Of a DNA stretch of 64,000 nucleotides, positions 44,328 through 52,019 are shown piece by piece. Origin of the DNA: a virus; IMG/VR virus record IMGVR_UViG_3300020179_000029, positions 1-64,000 of that record. One strand, 5' to 3'. Under the pieces are notes generated by a model. That model saw nothing but the letters and a program-made list of their open reading frames with translations, ran no database searches and had not been told where the DNA came from. The position numbers and the translations under genes were made by a program. Positions within the stretch are counted from its first letter, which is position 1. Every line of letters starts with the position of its first letter.

Positions 44328-45718
44328 TGGCATTAGAGAAGCAAATACTTTCAAAGCTAGTCTTTGATGAAGACTTTTTAAGAAAAACAATTCCCTTTCT
44401 AAAAGAGGAGTATTTTACTTCTAACTCTGATAAAAGAATATTTAAGTTAGTAATTGAATATGTAAAGAAGTATAATAGTTGTCCATCAGTTCCTGCGCTT
44501 GTTATTGAGATTGATAACGTTACAGGTATAAGTGATGATGAGCATAAAGAGATAGTTGATTTTGTTAGAGGTATTAAAAATGATGAGGTAGATAAACAAT
44601 GGTTGCTCGATCAGACAGAGAGATTTTGTCAGGACAAAGCAATCTACAATGCCATTATGACGTCCATACAGATTTTAGACGGGCGCAATCAAAAGCAAGA
44701 CAAAGGAAGTATTCCTACTATACTTTCCGATGCGTTAGCAGTATCATTTGACAGTCACATAGGTCATGATTTTTTAGAGGATTATTTAAATAGATATGAT
44801 TTCTATCATAAAAAAGAGCATCGTATTCCGTTCGATCTGGAGTACTTTAACAGAATCACCAAAGGTGGTTTACCCAATAAAACTCTTAACGTCGCTCTTG
44901 CTGGTACTGGCGTCGGTAAGTCTCTTTTTATGTGTCATTGCGCTGCTAGTAACCTCTCTGCCGGACATAACGTTTTATACATTACGTTAGAAATGTCTGA
45001 GGAGAAGATTGCTGAGCGTATCGATGCTAATCTTCTTAATGTTCAGATAGATGAACTGACGGTACTTCCTAAAGATGCTTATGAAAAAAAGGTTAACAGA
45101 GTAAAAGATAAAACTACTGGAAAACTGGTTATCAAGGAGTATCCCACAGCGGCCGCTGGTGCAAATCATTTTAGACATCTTCTTAATGAACTCAGCCTGA
45201 AGCGTAATTTTGTACCGGATATCATTTATATTGATTATCTGAATATTTGTATATCATCTAGACTTAAATTTGGTTCTAACGTTAATTCATATTCCTATAT
45301 TAAATCGATTGCTGAAGAGTTAAGAGGGTTAGCTGTTGAGCATAACGTTCCAATTGTTACGGCTACTCAGACGACTCGCTCTGGCTACACGAATACAGAT
45401 CTAGGTCTCGAAGACACATCAGAATCGTTTGGATTACCTGCAACTGCTGACTTTATGTTCGCATTAATATCCTCTGAAGAACTGGAGACGCTTGGGCAGA
45501 TCATGGTTAAACAACTAAAAAACAGGTATAACGACCCAACGGCTTATCGAAAGTTCGTAATAGGTATAGATAGGGCGAAAATGAAGCTCTATGATGTAGA
45601 ACAGCGCGCACAAGATGATATTTCTGATGATAAACCCGCTTTCGATAGTTCCGAAAGCGGTAAGAGAATAAGTACTGAACGTAAGTTCAACAAGGATTTA
45701 TTTTCTGATTTTTCGTAA
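44327..45718 (+). CDS. gp41: Replicative helicase gp41 (DnaB-like)
   Basis: 463 residues (T4: 475). An N-terminal helical domain; RecA core with Walker A GTGVGKSLF, DIIYIDYLNIC (Walker B), VTATQTTRSGYTNTD and an arginine finger region. The 5'-3' helicase drives the fork with the primase. The helicase loader gp59 and primase gp61 are not seen in this window. Confidence 0.95.
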   Translation: MALEKQILSKLVFDEDFLRKTIPFLKEEYFTSNSDKRIFKLVIEYVKKYNSCPSVPALVIEIDNVTGISDDEHKEIVDFVRGIKNDEVDKQWLLDQTERFCQDKAIYNAIMTSIQILDGRNQKQDKGSIPTILSDALAVSFDSHIGHDFLEDYLNRYDFYHKKEHRIPFDLEYFNRITKGGLPNKTLNVALAGTGVGKSLFMCHCAASNLSAGHNVLYITLEMSEEKIAERIDANLLNVQIDELTVLPKDAYEKKVNRVKDKTTGKLVIKEYPTAAAGANHFRHLLNELSLKRNFVPDIIYIDYLNICISSRLKFGSNVNSYSYIKSIAEELRGLAVEHNVPIVTATQTTRSGYTNTDLGLEDTSESFGLPATADFMFALISSEELETLGQIMVKQLKNRYNDPTAYRKFVIGIDRAKMKLYDVEQRAQDDISDDKPAFDSSESGKRISTERKFNKDLFSDFS

Positions 45719-45738
45719 TGGATGAATATACAAAAACC

Positions 45739-45746
45739 CATAAATA
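45739..45746 (+). promoter_or_regulatory. Late promoter before a metallopeptidase gene
   Basis: CATAAATA 23 bases before the ATG at 45769, with AAGGGTG as ribosome site. It overlaps the first codons of an alternative longer start, which argues for the shorter start. Confidence 0.55.
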
Positions 45747-45768
45747 TTGGTATCCTAAGGGTGCAATT

Positions 45769-46257
45769 ATGCAAATCGAGGTTACCGGACATCGATCAAC
45801 TCGATACAAAAAATTAATTTCTAGTGCTGTAGAATTCTACTGCGCTAAACTTATGTCCAAGAGAATGTGCAATTCTCTTGATATAAAAGTTTTAATGAAA
45901 AAGCGGTTAGATGATGATGAAGATTTTGAAGCCTTTTGCAATTACGTGGGAAAAAATGAGGGATATAGAGAGTTTGAAATAGAAGTAAAAAAAGGTCTAT
46001 CGGTCAGAGATACTTTAACATATTTGGCACATGAGTGCGTTCACGTTAAGCAATTTGCTACAGGTGAAATGAGGGACGGGGCTGTGTATGCAATTACAAC
46101 TAAATGGAAAGGAAGAGAAATTAACGAGCAGCGCGTTGATTACTGGGACCTTCCATGGGAAATAGAAGCATACGGACGCGAAAAAGGACTTTATAGCAGG
46201 TTCATTTTAAACTCAAGCATAATAGATGAAAAGTTTTTAGATTCTGTTTTGTTTTGA
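45769..46257 (+). CDS. Putative zinc metallopeptidase (HExxH)
   Basis: 162 residues. HECVH at 88-92 (LAHECVHVKQFATGEMRDGA) gives a zinc-binding HExxH, and DLPWEIEAYGREKGLY offers a downstream Glu as third ligand. A longer start (45718) overlaps the gp41 stop but lacks its own SD and covers the late promoter. A SprT- or small-protease-like role in late infection is possible; substrate unknown. Confidence 0.7.
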   Translation: MQIEVTGHRSTRYKKLISSAVEFYCAKLMSKRMCNSLDIKVLMKKRLDDDEDFEAFCNYVGKNEGYREFEIEVKKGLSVRDTLTYLAHECVHVKQFATGEMRDGAVYAITTKWKGREINEQRVDYWDLPWEIEAYGREKGLYSRFILNSSIIDEKFLDSVLF

Positions 46258-46499
46258 TGGATAAATCTAATCAAAAAGTAAGGAAACTTGACCTTACAAC
46301 TCTTAAAACGGAAAGCGGCTTTGAGCTGTTTTCTTTCAACACAGTGCTTTTAAAAAACTGGTTTATAAAAGCATCTATATCAAATGCTGATACTATTTGT
46401 GTTCTAATGATGAACATTGAATCAGAAGAGTTAGTAGTTGGGTTTTTTACTGACGAAGTAAAAGCAAATGATTTTGTCAACTTCTGGACACAATTCTAG
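46257..46499 (+). CDS. 80-residue unknown protein
   Basis: Starts in the previous stop codon (TGATGG). Alpha/beta with KTESGFELFSFNTVLLKNWF and EELVVGFFTDEVKANDFVNF. No family recognised. Confidence 0.55.
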   Translation: MDKSNQKVRKLDLTTLKTESGFELFSFNTVLLKNWFIKASISNADTICVLMMNIESEELVVGFFTDEVKANDFVNFWTQF

Positions 46500-46506
46500 A
46501 TAAATA
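46499..46506 (+). promoter_or_regulatory. Late promoter before a membrane-protein cassette
   Basis: GATAAATA overlapping the preceding stop. It sits just before a hairpin and the lipoprotein-like gene, so the transcript would begin with that hairpin. Confidence 0.5.
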
Positions 46507-46510
46507 AAAT

Positions 46511-46532
46511 AGCGTCATTTTTGGCGCTTTTT
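46511..46532 (+). terminator. Hairpin with T-run, terminator or mRNA 5' cap hairpin
   Basis: AGCGTC / GGCGCT stem (one T-G pair) with a T-rich loop and TTTTT after it. It could end the upstream mRNA or protect the 5' end of the one started at 46499. Confidence 0.55.
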
Positions 46533-46548
46533 AACCTAAAGGAACAAT

Positions 46549-46653
46549 ATGAAGAAGCCTTTAATAGTCTTCTTCGTCATGTTTTTATTCTATGGTTGTG
46601 TGCTAGCACAAACCACATATAATTCGAAAAATGCCCGAACAAAAACCACCTAG
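46549..46653 (+). CDS. 34-residue exported peptide, possible small lipoprotein
   Basis: Good SD (AAAGGAAC). MKKPLIVFFVMFLFYGCVLA is a signal sequence with a lipobox-like FYGC, so it may be a lipoprotein with only 18 mature residues. It overlaps the next gene in another frame. It resembles small spanin-type lipoproteins, but this is not proven. Confidence 0.5.
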   Translation: MKKPLIVFFVMFLFYGCVLAQTTYNSKNARTKTT

Positions 46654-47074
46654 TGTAGCTAAGCTTGCTGTTAACACTATTAAAGAGGCTAAAGATGCTG
46701 GTGAAGAATTAGGTAGAATGATTGTTGAGATGCAGCAACAAAATGAAAGACAAATTAGACAATATCAAAATAATGTTTTAAAGGAAAGAAGAGAAGCAAG
46801 ATATCACGATCGTGAGTTGGATCAGCGAGCATTGGATGAATGGATTGCAGAAGAAAAACGTGCAAAAAATTTAGAGAATGTTAAGCAAGAAGTAGAAAAA
46901 ACTTACGGGAAAGGTGCTTGGGAAAAAATCCAGGCAACAAAACAAAGAATGTTAGAAATAGAAAAGCAAGATAAAAAAGTAGCCGACGAATTACGTAACA
47001 AAATGAATGATTTGTTTTGGTGGTGCTTAGGTGCAGCTGCATTAATTACATTTGCTTTTAAGCTTTACAAATAA
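46631..47074 (+). CDS. Coiled-coil protein with C-terminal membrane anchor
   Basis: 147 residues. Long charged coiled coil (about 10-120, e.g. EMQQQNERQIRQYQNNVLKE) and one C-terminal TM (LFWWCLGAAALITFAFKLYK). Its start overlaps the small lipoprotein gene. It may span the periplasm, but orientation is unknown. Confidence 0.65.
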   Translation: MPEQKPPSVAKLAVNTIKEAKDAGEELGRMIVEMQQQNERQIRQYQNNVLKERREARYHDRELDQRALDEWIAEEKRAKNLENVKQEVEKTYGKGAWEKIQATKQRMLEIEKQDKKVADELRNKMNDLFWWCLGAAALITFAFKLYK

Positions 47075-47151
47075 TGCGCCCAGCTCAATTATTCGCTATA
47101 ATTAGTATAGCGTCATCACTCTTTCTGATTTGGCTCGAGCATCAAAAATAA
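47074..47151 (+). CDS. 25-residue membrane peptide
   Basis: Starts in the previous stop (TAATG). MRPAQLFAIISIASSLFLIW is one TM helix with a short charged tail. Holin-like or accessory; too short for assignment. Confidence 0.4.
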   Translation: MRPAQLFAIISIASSLFLIWLEHQK

Positions 47152-47159
47152 CATAAATA
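47152..47159 (+). promoter_or_regulatory. Late promoter before the SNase-like gene
   Basis: CATAAATA right after the 25-residue gene, 19 bases before the ATG at 47178. GGAGG is the ribosome site. Confidence 0.55.
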
Positions 47160-47177
47160 CTGAAAAGTGGAGGTATT

Positions 47178-47603
47178 ATGTATTTGTATAGATGTAAAAT
47201 TATTAAAGTGCTTGACGGAGATACTGTCGATATAGATTTAGATCTAGGATTTAACATAATCCTTGCTAATCAGCGTGTAAGGATGGCTGGTGTCGATACC
47301 CCTGAATCAAGAACTGCTAACGAAGAAGAAAAAGTTCGTGGACTTTTATCTAAAAAGAAAGTTCAGGAAAAATTGCCTATTGGTTCTTGGCAAAAAATCC
47401 AAACAATGAAGGCAAATAGTAACGATGATAAATTTGGTCGTATACTTGGCGTATTTGTTTTAGAGGATGGTGTAAGCCTTAACCAATGGATGATTGATAA
47501 TAACTATGCTGTCCTTTATCAAGGTGAAAGTAAGGAGCTCGTACAAGAAAGCCACAAGTATAATAAGAAAAAATTAATTGAAAGAGGTGAATTGAGTGCC
47601 TGA
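47178..47603 (+). CDS. Staphylococcal-nuclease-like (SNase) endonuclease
   Basis: 141 residues. CKIIKVLDGDTVDIDLDLGF and VRMAGVDTPESRT are the conserved OB-fold nuclease motifs. The catalytic Asp, Arg and Glu appear to be present (DGDT; DTPE; KFGR). Nucleic-acid hydrolase; in phages these often come with late or lysis genes. It overlaps the next gene by 8 bases. Confidence 0.85.
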   Translation: MYLYRCKIIKVLDGDTVDIDLDLGFNIILANQRVRMAGVDTPESRTANEEEKVRGLLSKKKVQEKLPIGSWQKIQTMKANSNDDKFGRILGVFVLEDGVSLNQWMIDNNYAVLYQGESKELVQESHKYNKKKLIERGELSA

Positions 47604-47898
47604 TGCACCATTGTTCCCTACTCAATCTGGCTTAAAGTTTGAAGAAGAGATTGATATAAATCAAGATGGTATAGTTTCTTCTAAAGAAGAAGAGATATAT
47701 GAAAAGAAAGCTATAAACAGAAGAAGAATGGCTTGGGTATCTCTTGTAGCAATGATTATTTCTGGCTTTGCTCTTATGTTCCTTATTCCCGAAGCAAGAT
47801 TACAAAAACTAGGTGCCATGTTAGACCTCTATTGGATTTCCCTCGGAGGAATTACAGGTGCTTATGTTGGTATTTCAACTTGGATGTCAAAAAGATGA
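47596..47898 (+). CDS. Small membrane protein with EF-hand-like loop
   Basis: 100 residues, GTG start. Residues 17-31 read EIDINQDGIVSSKEE, a good EF-hand calcium loop. Two TM segments follow (AWVSLVAMIISGFALMFLIP and LYWISLGGITGAYVGISTWM). Position in a membrane cassette suggests a holin-like or sensor role; not proven. Confidence 0.65.
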   Translation: MPDAPLFPTQSGLKFEEEIDINQDGIVSSKEEEIYEKKAINRRRMAWVSLVAMIISGFALMFLIPEARLQKLGAMLDLYWISLGGITGAYVGISTWMSKR

Positions 47899-48161
47899 AC
47901 GATAAAAAACTTTTTTGGTTTTTAGGATTCTTAGTCCTACTGCCAATCGGCTTAGCAGCCTTTGGTGGAGATAGGTTTAGATACCCTTGCCAAGACCCAG
48001 CTAACTGGGAATCAGATATTTGTAAAAAACCTCTTTGTGATGTGACTAGATCTTGTCCAGAGCATGTATTTAAAGGTGGTAGAGATCCAAGATTAGGACC
48101 TCCTTCTGAAAACACTCCAACAACTTCTCCTACAGCACCAAGTATAGGTAATTGCAAATGA
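47895..48161 (+). CDS. Small exported/membrane protein with Cys-rich domain
   Basis: 88 residues. N-terminal TM or signal (KLFWFLGFLVLLPIGLAAFG), then a domain with four Cys (YPCQDPANWESDICKKPLCD and CPEH) and a Pro/Ser/Thr-rich end. Overlaps neighbours by 4 and 10 bases. Confidence 0.65.
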   Translation: MNDKKLFWFLGFLVLLPIGLAAFGGDRFRYPCQDPANWESDICKKPLCDVTRSCPEHVFKGGRDPRLGPPSENTPTTSPTAPSIGNCK

Positions 48162-48703
48162 ACTTAAATCTATTAAAAAAAGAATCTAAAGAAGAGACAC
48201 AGGAGCCCTTTATGTATACTGAAGATCAATTGATGGCTCGATTAAAATTTTTTATTGGTGTTTGCTTGTCACTCACTTTAACGGGTATTGTGTTTGTTGT
48301 TTTATATTCTATTATCTTTGTTACGCAGCCTCTTAATGCAATTTCACCTATCGATCAAAAGTTCTTTGAAATGCTTATTCCTATCTCTACATTTTTAACT
48401 GGAATTCTTTCTGGTATAATGTTAGCTGATAAAGGTGATAAAGAAGCTAAAATGAAAGCAATCGAAGCAGCTACTAGACCTACTCCAGTCTCTCCAAATC
48501 CTACTAGCACTTCGACAGGGCTATCTTCTTCTTTTACACCGAGACCTTTTTCTCCTGCCATGCCTTCAATGGGACTGTCTCAGTCTTCAGTAATGCCTCA
48601 ACCAGTTGTAGGCACTGCTCCTCCTCCACCTCCTAACATCGCCCCACCCCCTCCTCCATTAAATGGAATGCCTCCTCCTCCTAACATACCAAAGCCGCAA
48701 TGA
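48152..48703 (+). CDS. Membrane protein with proline-rich tail
   Basis: 183 residues. Two TM segments (FFIGVCLSLTLTGIVFVVLY and FLTGILSGIMLA), then a Pro/Ser-rich tail from about 105 with repeats of PPPPPN and PPPPL. End of the membrane cassette. Function unknown. Confidence 0.65.
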   Translation: MQMNLNLLKKESKEETQEPFMYTEDQLMARLKFFIGVCLSLTLTGIVFVVLYSIIFVTQPLNAISPIDQKFFEMLIPISTFLTGILSGIMLADKGDKEAKMKAIEAATRPTPVSPNPTSTSTGLSSSFTPRPFSPAMPSMGLSQSSVMPQPVVGTAPPPPPNIAPPPPPLNGMPPPPNIPKPQ

Positions 48704-48767
48704 TAGCATTATTATTTGATCAAATAGTTAACCTATTTTTATTTGTTTATTTTTCTTTTTTTGACTT

Positions 48768-48775
48768 GATAAATA
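48768..48775 (+). promoter_or_regulatory. Late promoter before the adhesin-like gene
   Basis: GATAAATA in an AT-rich 100-base gap, 29 bases before the ATG at 48804. No good SD is seen near the ATG. Confidence 0.5.
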
Positions 48776-48803
48776 AACTTAACTAATTTTTTTAAAAAAT
48801 AAT

Positions 48804-49817
48804 ATGCCTGTAAAAAGCTCTGGCTCATTAAAACTCAATAGTGACCTTGGATGGGAGTACGGTAAAATCACCTCTCAAAGCACCTCTATGAGTTGGATTA
48901 GAGCTTCTGGAGAGGCTGGTAGTTCAGGTAAATTTAGTGCATATTACGGAACAAAATCCGCTAGATCAGTTCCTTATTACACCTCCCCGGTTAACCTGTT
49001 TCACCTGAATGTGCCAAATAATGACAGATTGCTTGAATGGACATTCAGTATACAAGATTTTTCGCATAGAATTTATAATGCTACTGCCGGAGGAGCTCCT
49101 GTAATTAATTTTTATAATGTAAATTTTCCATCTGGGCTAGAGCCTTTTGGACACGATGGTTATTATTGGATTCTTAATCAAGGAAATGTTCCGGGTGTTT
49201 TTTCTTGTGATACAAACGGATCCATATCTTACAGCCCTGGCAGCTCTAGGAGGGTTGAGCTTACAAAAATTCCTTCCTACCCTGGAAATGCTCAATTTAA
49301 TCCAGGCCATGGCGCAGTTATGGCTGAAGACTCTGGTGAACCTAATTCGGGGGCATATGATATAAAAGTAAATGTTACCGGATATTCTTCCGGCCCTAAA
49401 GGGTTTTGTGGGTTTTTTAATCCTCGATTGTGGTTTAATAGAACTGCTACAATTCTAGATGATAATCAAACTCAAACTTTTTATATTCCTTTTGTAAAAG
49501 ATCCGCAAGTTAATATATTATCCGGTTCCGTTTTTCCATATTATAATCCTAATTCTGCTTTAGGAGGCCCACAAGCCCTAGAAGTAGTTACTTTTGATAT
49601 TGGAGGAGTGTATATAAGAAATAGGTTTGCAGGTCAATCTGGAATTAATCCGTCAAGCTATGATGTAGATTATGTAAACACCGGTACTCCATACGCTGCA
49701 AGCGTAATACAAGTTAATTATACCGCTTCTTATCAAGGACAAAATTGGTCATCTAGTTTTTACCACTGGGTAAACTATAGAAGACTTAACGTAGCTTCCG
49801 GCGGCGGGGGATATTAA
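48804..49817 (+). CDS. Putative virion/fibre protein rich in Gly, Ser and Tyr
   Basis: 337 residues, beta-rich composition (Tyr, Asn, Gly, Ser), with motifs such as SGSLKLNSDLGWEYGKITSQ and NRTATILDDNQTQTFYIPF and a Gly-rich end VASGGGGY. No Cys-rich domain or signal. A late promoter before it and the composition suggest a tail-fibre or capsid-surface protein. The first 30 residues resemble bacterial phage-tail decoration sequences. Not assigned to a family. Confidence 0.55.
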   Translation: MPVKSSGSLKLNSDLGWEYGKITSQSTSMSWIRASGEAGSSGKFSAYYGTKSARSVPYYTSPVNLFHLNVPNNDRLLEWTFSIQDFSHRIYNATAGGAPVINFYNVNFPSGLEPFGHDGYYWILNQGNVPGVFSCDTNGSISYSPGSSRRVELTKIPSYPGNAQFNPGHGAVMAEDSGEPNSGAYDIKVNVTGYSSGPKGFCGFFNPRLWFNRTATILDDNQTQTFYIPFVKDPQVNILSGSVFPYYNPNSALGGPQALEVVTFDIGGVYIRNRFAGQSGINPSSYDVDYVNTGTPYAASVIQVNYTASYQGQNWSSSFYHWVNYRRLNVASGGGGY

Positions 49818-50350
49818 TTTTTTTTATTTTTTGTATATAGAATATATTCAGCTGCTTCAGGCGATCTTCCCCAAATCATTCCTTCTTCTAATTCAAATCC
49901 CCTTCTTTCTTTACCAGTAATAGGATTGTGCATCCATCGTCTTCCTTGAATAGGATCTCTACCTTTTCTTGCAAATGCAATTAGTTTTTTTGTATGCTCG
50001 GAGTGTTTTTGCCCTTCAAAAATAGACTTTCCTTTTCTATATTTTGAAATACTTTCTGAATGTTCTTTAGTTCGAACATATCTTTTTAATGCAAAAGAAA
50101 TATTATTACTAATTTGCTTTTTCATTTCATCAGACCAGTACTTCCATCCAATCTTTTTCTTAATGTGGCAGTCTTTTACGACTTCTTGTGCGTTGTATTG
50201 CTTAAATAATTTTTCGCATGCTGAATCAATGTTATCTTGATCCTTAACGGAAAAAATCTGTTCGTAATTTGTTCCGTACTTTTCACGAAATTCTTTTTCT
50301 GATTTATCGTAAACAATAAGTTTTTTTTCAATTAGAAAAATTCTAAACAT
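49814..50350 (-). CDS. NUMOD3-type endonuclease-like protein (only clear minus-strand gene)
   Basis: 178 residues. GRKGQKHSEHTKKL-like repeats (TKEHSESISKYRKGKSIFEG, then QKHSEHTKKLIAFARKG) are NUMOD3 DNA-binding motifs of phage homing endonucleases, and RRWMHNPITGKERRGF...GMIWGRSPEA matches the W-x-H-N terminal motif of such proteins. The nuclease domain itself (GIY-YIG or HNH) is not evident; the N-terminus (FRIFLIEKKLIVYDK) may be a divergent one. It converges with the adhesin gene, overlapping 4 bases. Probable mobile gene. Confidence 0.65.
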   Translation of the reverse strand: MFRIFLIEKKLIVYDKSEKEFREKYGTNYEQIFSVKDQDNIDSACEKLFKQYNAQEVVKDCHIKKKIGWKYWSDEMKKQISNNISFALKRYVRTKEHSESISKYRKGKSIFEGQKHSEHTKKLIAFARKGRDPIQGRRWMHNPITGKERRGFELEEGMIWGRSPEAAEYILYTKNKKN

Positions 50351-50375
50351 AGTGGTAATTTTTAAAGTAATAGGT

Positions 50376-50404
50376 TATAATGTATGTATTAAAAAAAATA
50401 AATA
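50376..50404 (+). promoter_or_regulatory. Promoter region before the coiled-coil membrane gene
   Basis: TATAAT (50376-50381) with a weak -35 (TGGTAA, 50353-50358), followed by ATAAATA (50398-50404), a late-type element only six bases before the ATG at 50410. No clear SD. Confidence 0.35.
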
Positions 50405-50409
50405 TGTAA

Positions 50410-50763
50410 ATGAAACTCTGGAAAAATCTTAACGAATCCGATCGCAGTCAAGTAATTATTACCATTCTGCTTTTTTCTTTTTTTACTATTCTTATTCTTA
50501 TTGCTTTCCTAACAAGCAGGGGGCAGGATATTGAATACTTTAAAAATAGAATTGATATGGTTGACCAGCGCACTCTTTACATGGATCAAAAAATTGACAA
50601 GATGAATGAAAAAATGGCTGAAAATCGCCTTCTTCTTAATGAAGTGAGAAAAAAAGATGATGAGTTAGAAAAACGAATTGATGAATATGGTCGATGGATA
50701 GAATACTGGAAAACTCTACCTCAACTACCTAAACCCCCTATCTCACCCCCTCCAAAACGTTAA
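50410..50763 (+). CDS. N-terminal-anchored coiled-coil protein
   Basis: 117 residues: TM about 16-36 (IITILLFSFFTILILIAFLT), then a coiled coil (RIDMVDQRTLYMDQKIDKMN) and a Pro-rich tail (LPKPPISPPPKR). This is the layout of inner-membrane spanins, yet no endolysin gene is near. It ends before a terminator. Confidence 0.6.
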   Translation: MKLWKNLNESDRSQVIITILLFSFFTILILIAFLTSRGQDIEYFKNRIDMVDQRTLYMDQKIDKMNEKMAENRLLLNEVRKKDDELEKRIDEYGRWIEYWKTLPQLPKPPISPPPKR

Positions 50764-50796
50764 AAATACCGTATCTCTTTAGTACGGTAATCAATA

Positions 50797-50820
50797 AACC
50801 ACAGCTAGCTGTGGTTTTTA
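50797..50820 (+). terminator. Terminator with CCACAG-CTAG-CTGTGG hairpin
   Basis: AAACCACAG / CTGTGGTTT stem, loop CTAG, then T-run. The same core hairpin occurs at 57959 and 63953. An upstream hairpin TACCGTA / TACGGTA lies at 50768-50790. Confidence 0.85.
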
Positions 50821-50824
50821 CCAG

Positions 50825-50853
50825 TTGATCTAATTTTCCGCTTCAGTCATAAT
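50825..50853 (+). promoter_or_regulatory. sigma70-type promoter of the conserved-spacer family
   Basis: TTGATC (50825-50830), 17-base spacer with TTTTCCG, CATAAT (50848-50853). Directs the operon from 50880. Confidence 0.65.
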
Positions 50854-50879
50854 AGATGTATGATGAATAGGAGAATGAT

Positions 50880-51185
50880 ATGAAGATCTGCTTTTATACC
50901 CAAGACTACGAAAACTACGGAACCGATACCGATCCTTATTGGAAGGCCAAGGGCGGGGAAGACTTTATCATCGAGGCTCCAGAATGGACGGAGGAGATGG
51001 CAAACAATGTTTGTGAGGCTATCTCGGAGAACAATCCGTTCTTTGAGCGCTCGGTGATTGGCTTTGACAAGGTCAGCGACGATTACATGACTCAGTTCGA
51101 GCGTGATCAGCTGGACTATGAGGGTAAGATTGATTACCCAGCCGTTAGAGCATCGTACGAAGAATTTGTTAAGGAAACTGTATAA
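50880..51185 (+). CDS. Acidic unknown protein, first gene of an early-type operon
   Basis: 101 residues with SD AGGAGA. Acidic, Trp/Tyr-rich (TQDYENYGTDTDPYWKAKGG and DFIIEAPEWTEEMANNVCEA). Base composition is more G+C-rich than the flanking late genes. No family recognised. Overlaps the next gene by one base. Confidence 0.65.
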   Translation: MKICFYTQDYENYGTDTDPYWKAKGGEDFIIEAPEWTEEMANNVCEAISENNPFFERSVIGFDKVSDDYMTQFERDQLDYEGKIDYPAVRASYEEFVKETV

Positions 51186-51364
51186 TGGGATATTTTAAAT
51201 CGGTTGCTATTGATATTGAAGAAGCTATCGCTGTGGAGGTAGCAAAAGGATTCGAATCTCGGGATGAGATGCGAGAGGTTTTTATTGAGATCGCCCAAGA
51301 GTATGATGTATCTGTAGAGGAGGTATGGGCAATCTATCGAGAGGCTGATCTTGCTCATTGCTAA
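51185..51364 (+). CDS. 59-residue acidic protein
   Basis: Reads MGYFKSVAIDIEEAIAVEVA to EVWAIYREADLAHC. Helical and acidic; ATG overlaps the previous stop (TAATG). No family recognised. Confidence 0.6.
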   Translation: MGYFKSVAIDIEEAIAVEVAKGFESRDEMREVFIEIAQEYDVSVEEVWAIYREADLAHC

Positions 51365-51692
51365 AGAAGTAACTGTATGGAATGAGACATTTGACTGTAA
51401 TCATGTCTATCTTTTCAACGATGCTATGACTAAGGCATATGCATATGTTCGCAATCGTGACTTAAATTTACACATATTTAAAAACCCTATGGCTATTAGC
51501 ACTAAGGGGAGAAAATTTGAAATACTAGAACGTATACAAGAAGAGGATCCTTCTAGAATAGAAGTTAAAGGATCAAAAGGAAGCATTTATTACGTTACTA
51601 GCAAAGAAGGAAAATATAAATGTACATGTGTCGGATACAAGTATCATGGAACGTGTAAACACATTGAACAGGTCAAAAGTAAAAATGTTTGA
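51351..51692 (+). CDS. SWIM zinc-finger protein
   Basis: 113 residues, TTG start inside the previous gene. C-terminal CTCVGYKYHGTCKHIEQV is a CxCx(n)CxH SWIM finger. The N-terminal 60 residues are mixed. SWIM domains bind DNA or proteins; no further domain here. An internal start is possible. Confidence 0.65.
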   Translation: MLIAKEVTVWNETFDCNHVYLFNDAMTKAYAYVRNRDLNLHIFKNPMAISTKGRKFEILERIQEEDPSRIEVKGSKGSIYYVTSKEGKYKCTCVGYKYHGTCKHIEQVKSKNV

Positions 51693-51846
51693 TACCTGGT
51701 TAGAGGATCGTGATATTGAACGCATTTGGAAAGTAGTTCATGGAGAACTTCCATTAGAATTTTGCTCAAAAGAAGAAATAGATGAGTTTTTTAACATTAT
51801 AGAACAAGCAGGAAAAAATAAATGGAAATCAATAACTCTTCAGTAA
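51685..51846 (+). CDS. 53-residue protein
   Basis: Start MFDTWLEDRDIERIWKVVHG (chosen by domain look; no strong SD). Helical. Resembles small phage proteins of unknown function. Confidence 0.45.
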   Translation: MFDTWLEDRDIERIWKVVHGELPLEFCSKEEIDEFFNIIEQAGKNKWKSITLQ

Positions 51847-51992
51847 AGTGCTGTAATCATAATTGTAATGAGGGGAGAAACTGTCCTCTTAGATTTTCTT
51901 CTCCTGAACTAAAAATATATCAAATTCTTTGGTGCACTTTTTTAGGGCTTTTATTAGGAGCAGTTGTTTCCTGCTCTATTTTTTACCTTTAA
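51822..51992 (+). CDS. 56-residue Cys-rich membrane peptide
   Basis: MEINNSSVKCCNHNCNEGRN (with further Cys) and then a TM (WCTFLGLLLGAVVSCSIFYL). Its ATG overlaps the previous gene. Possible small membrane protein. Confidence 0.5.
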   Translation: MEINNSSVKCCNHNCNEGRNCPLRFSSPELKIYQILWCTFLGLLLGAVVSCSIFYL

Positions 51993-51998
51993 TAAATA
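51991..51998 (+). promoter_or_regulatory. Late promoter before the charged virion-type gene
   Basis: AATAAATA overlapping the preceding stop, 22 bases before the ATG at 52020, with GGGGGT between as ribosome site. Confidence 0.55.
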
Positions 51999-52019
51999 CA
52001 GTATCCATATGGGGGTACT

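Noticed and set aside
45718-45768. Longer metallopeptidase start at 45718
   Set aside because: It would cover the late promoter and lacks a ribosome site, although the overlap with gp41 is of coupling type.
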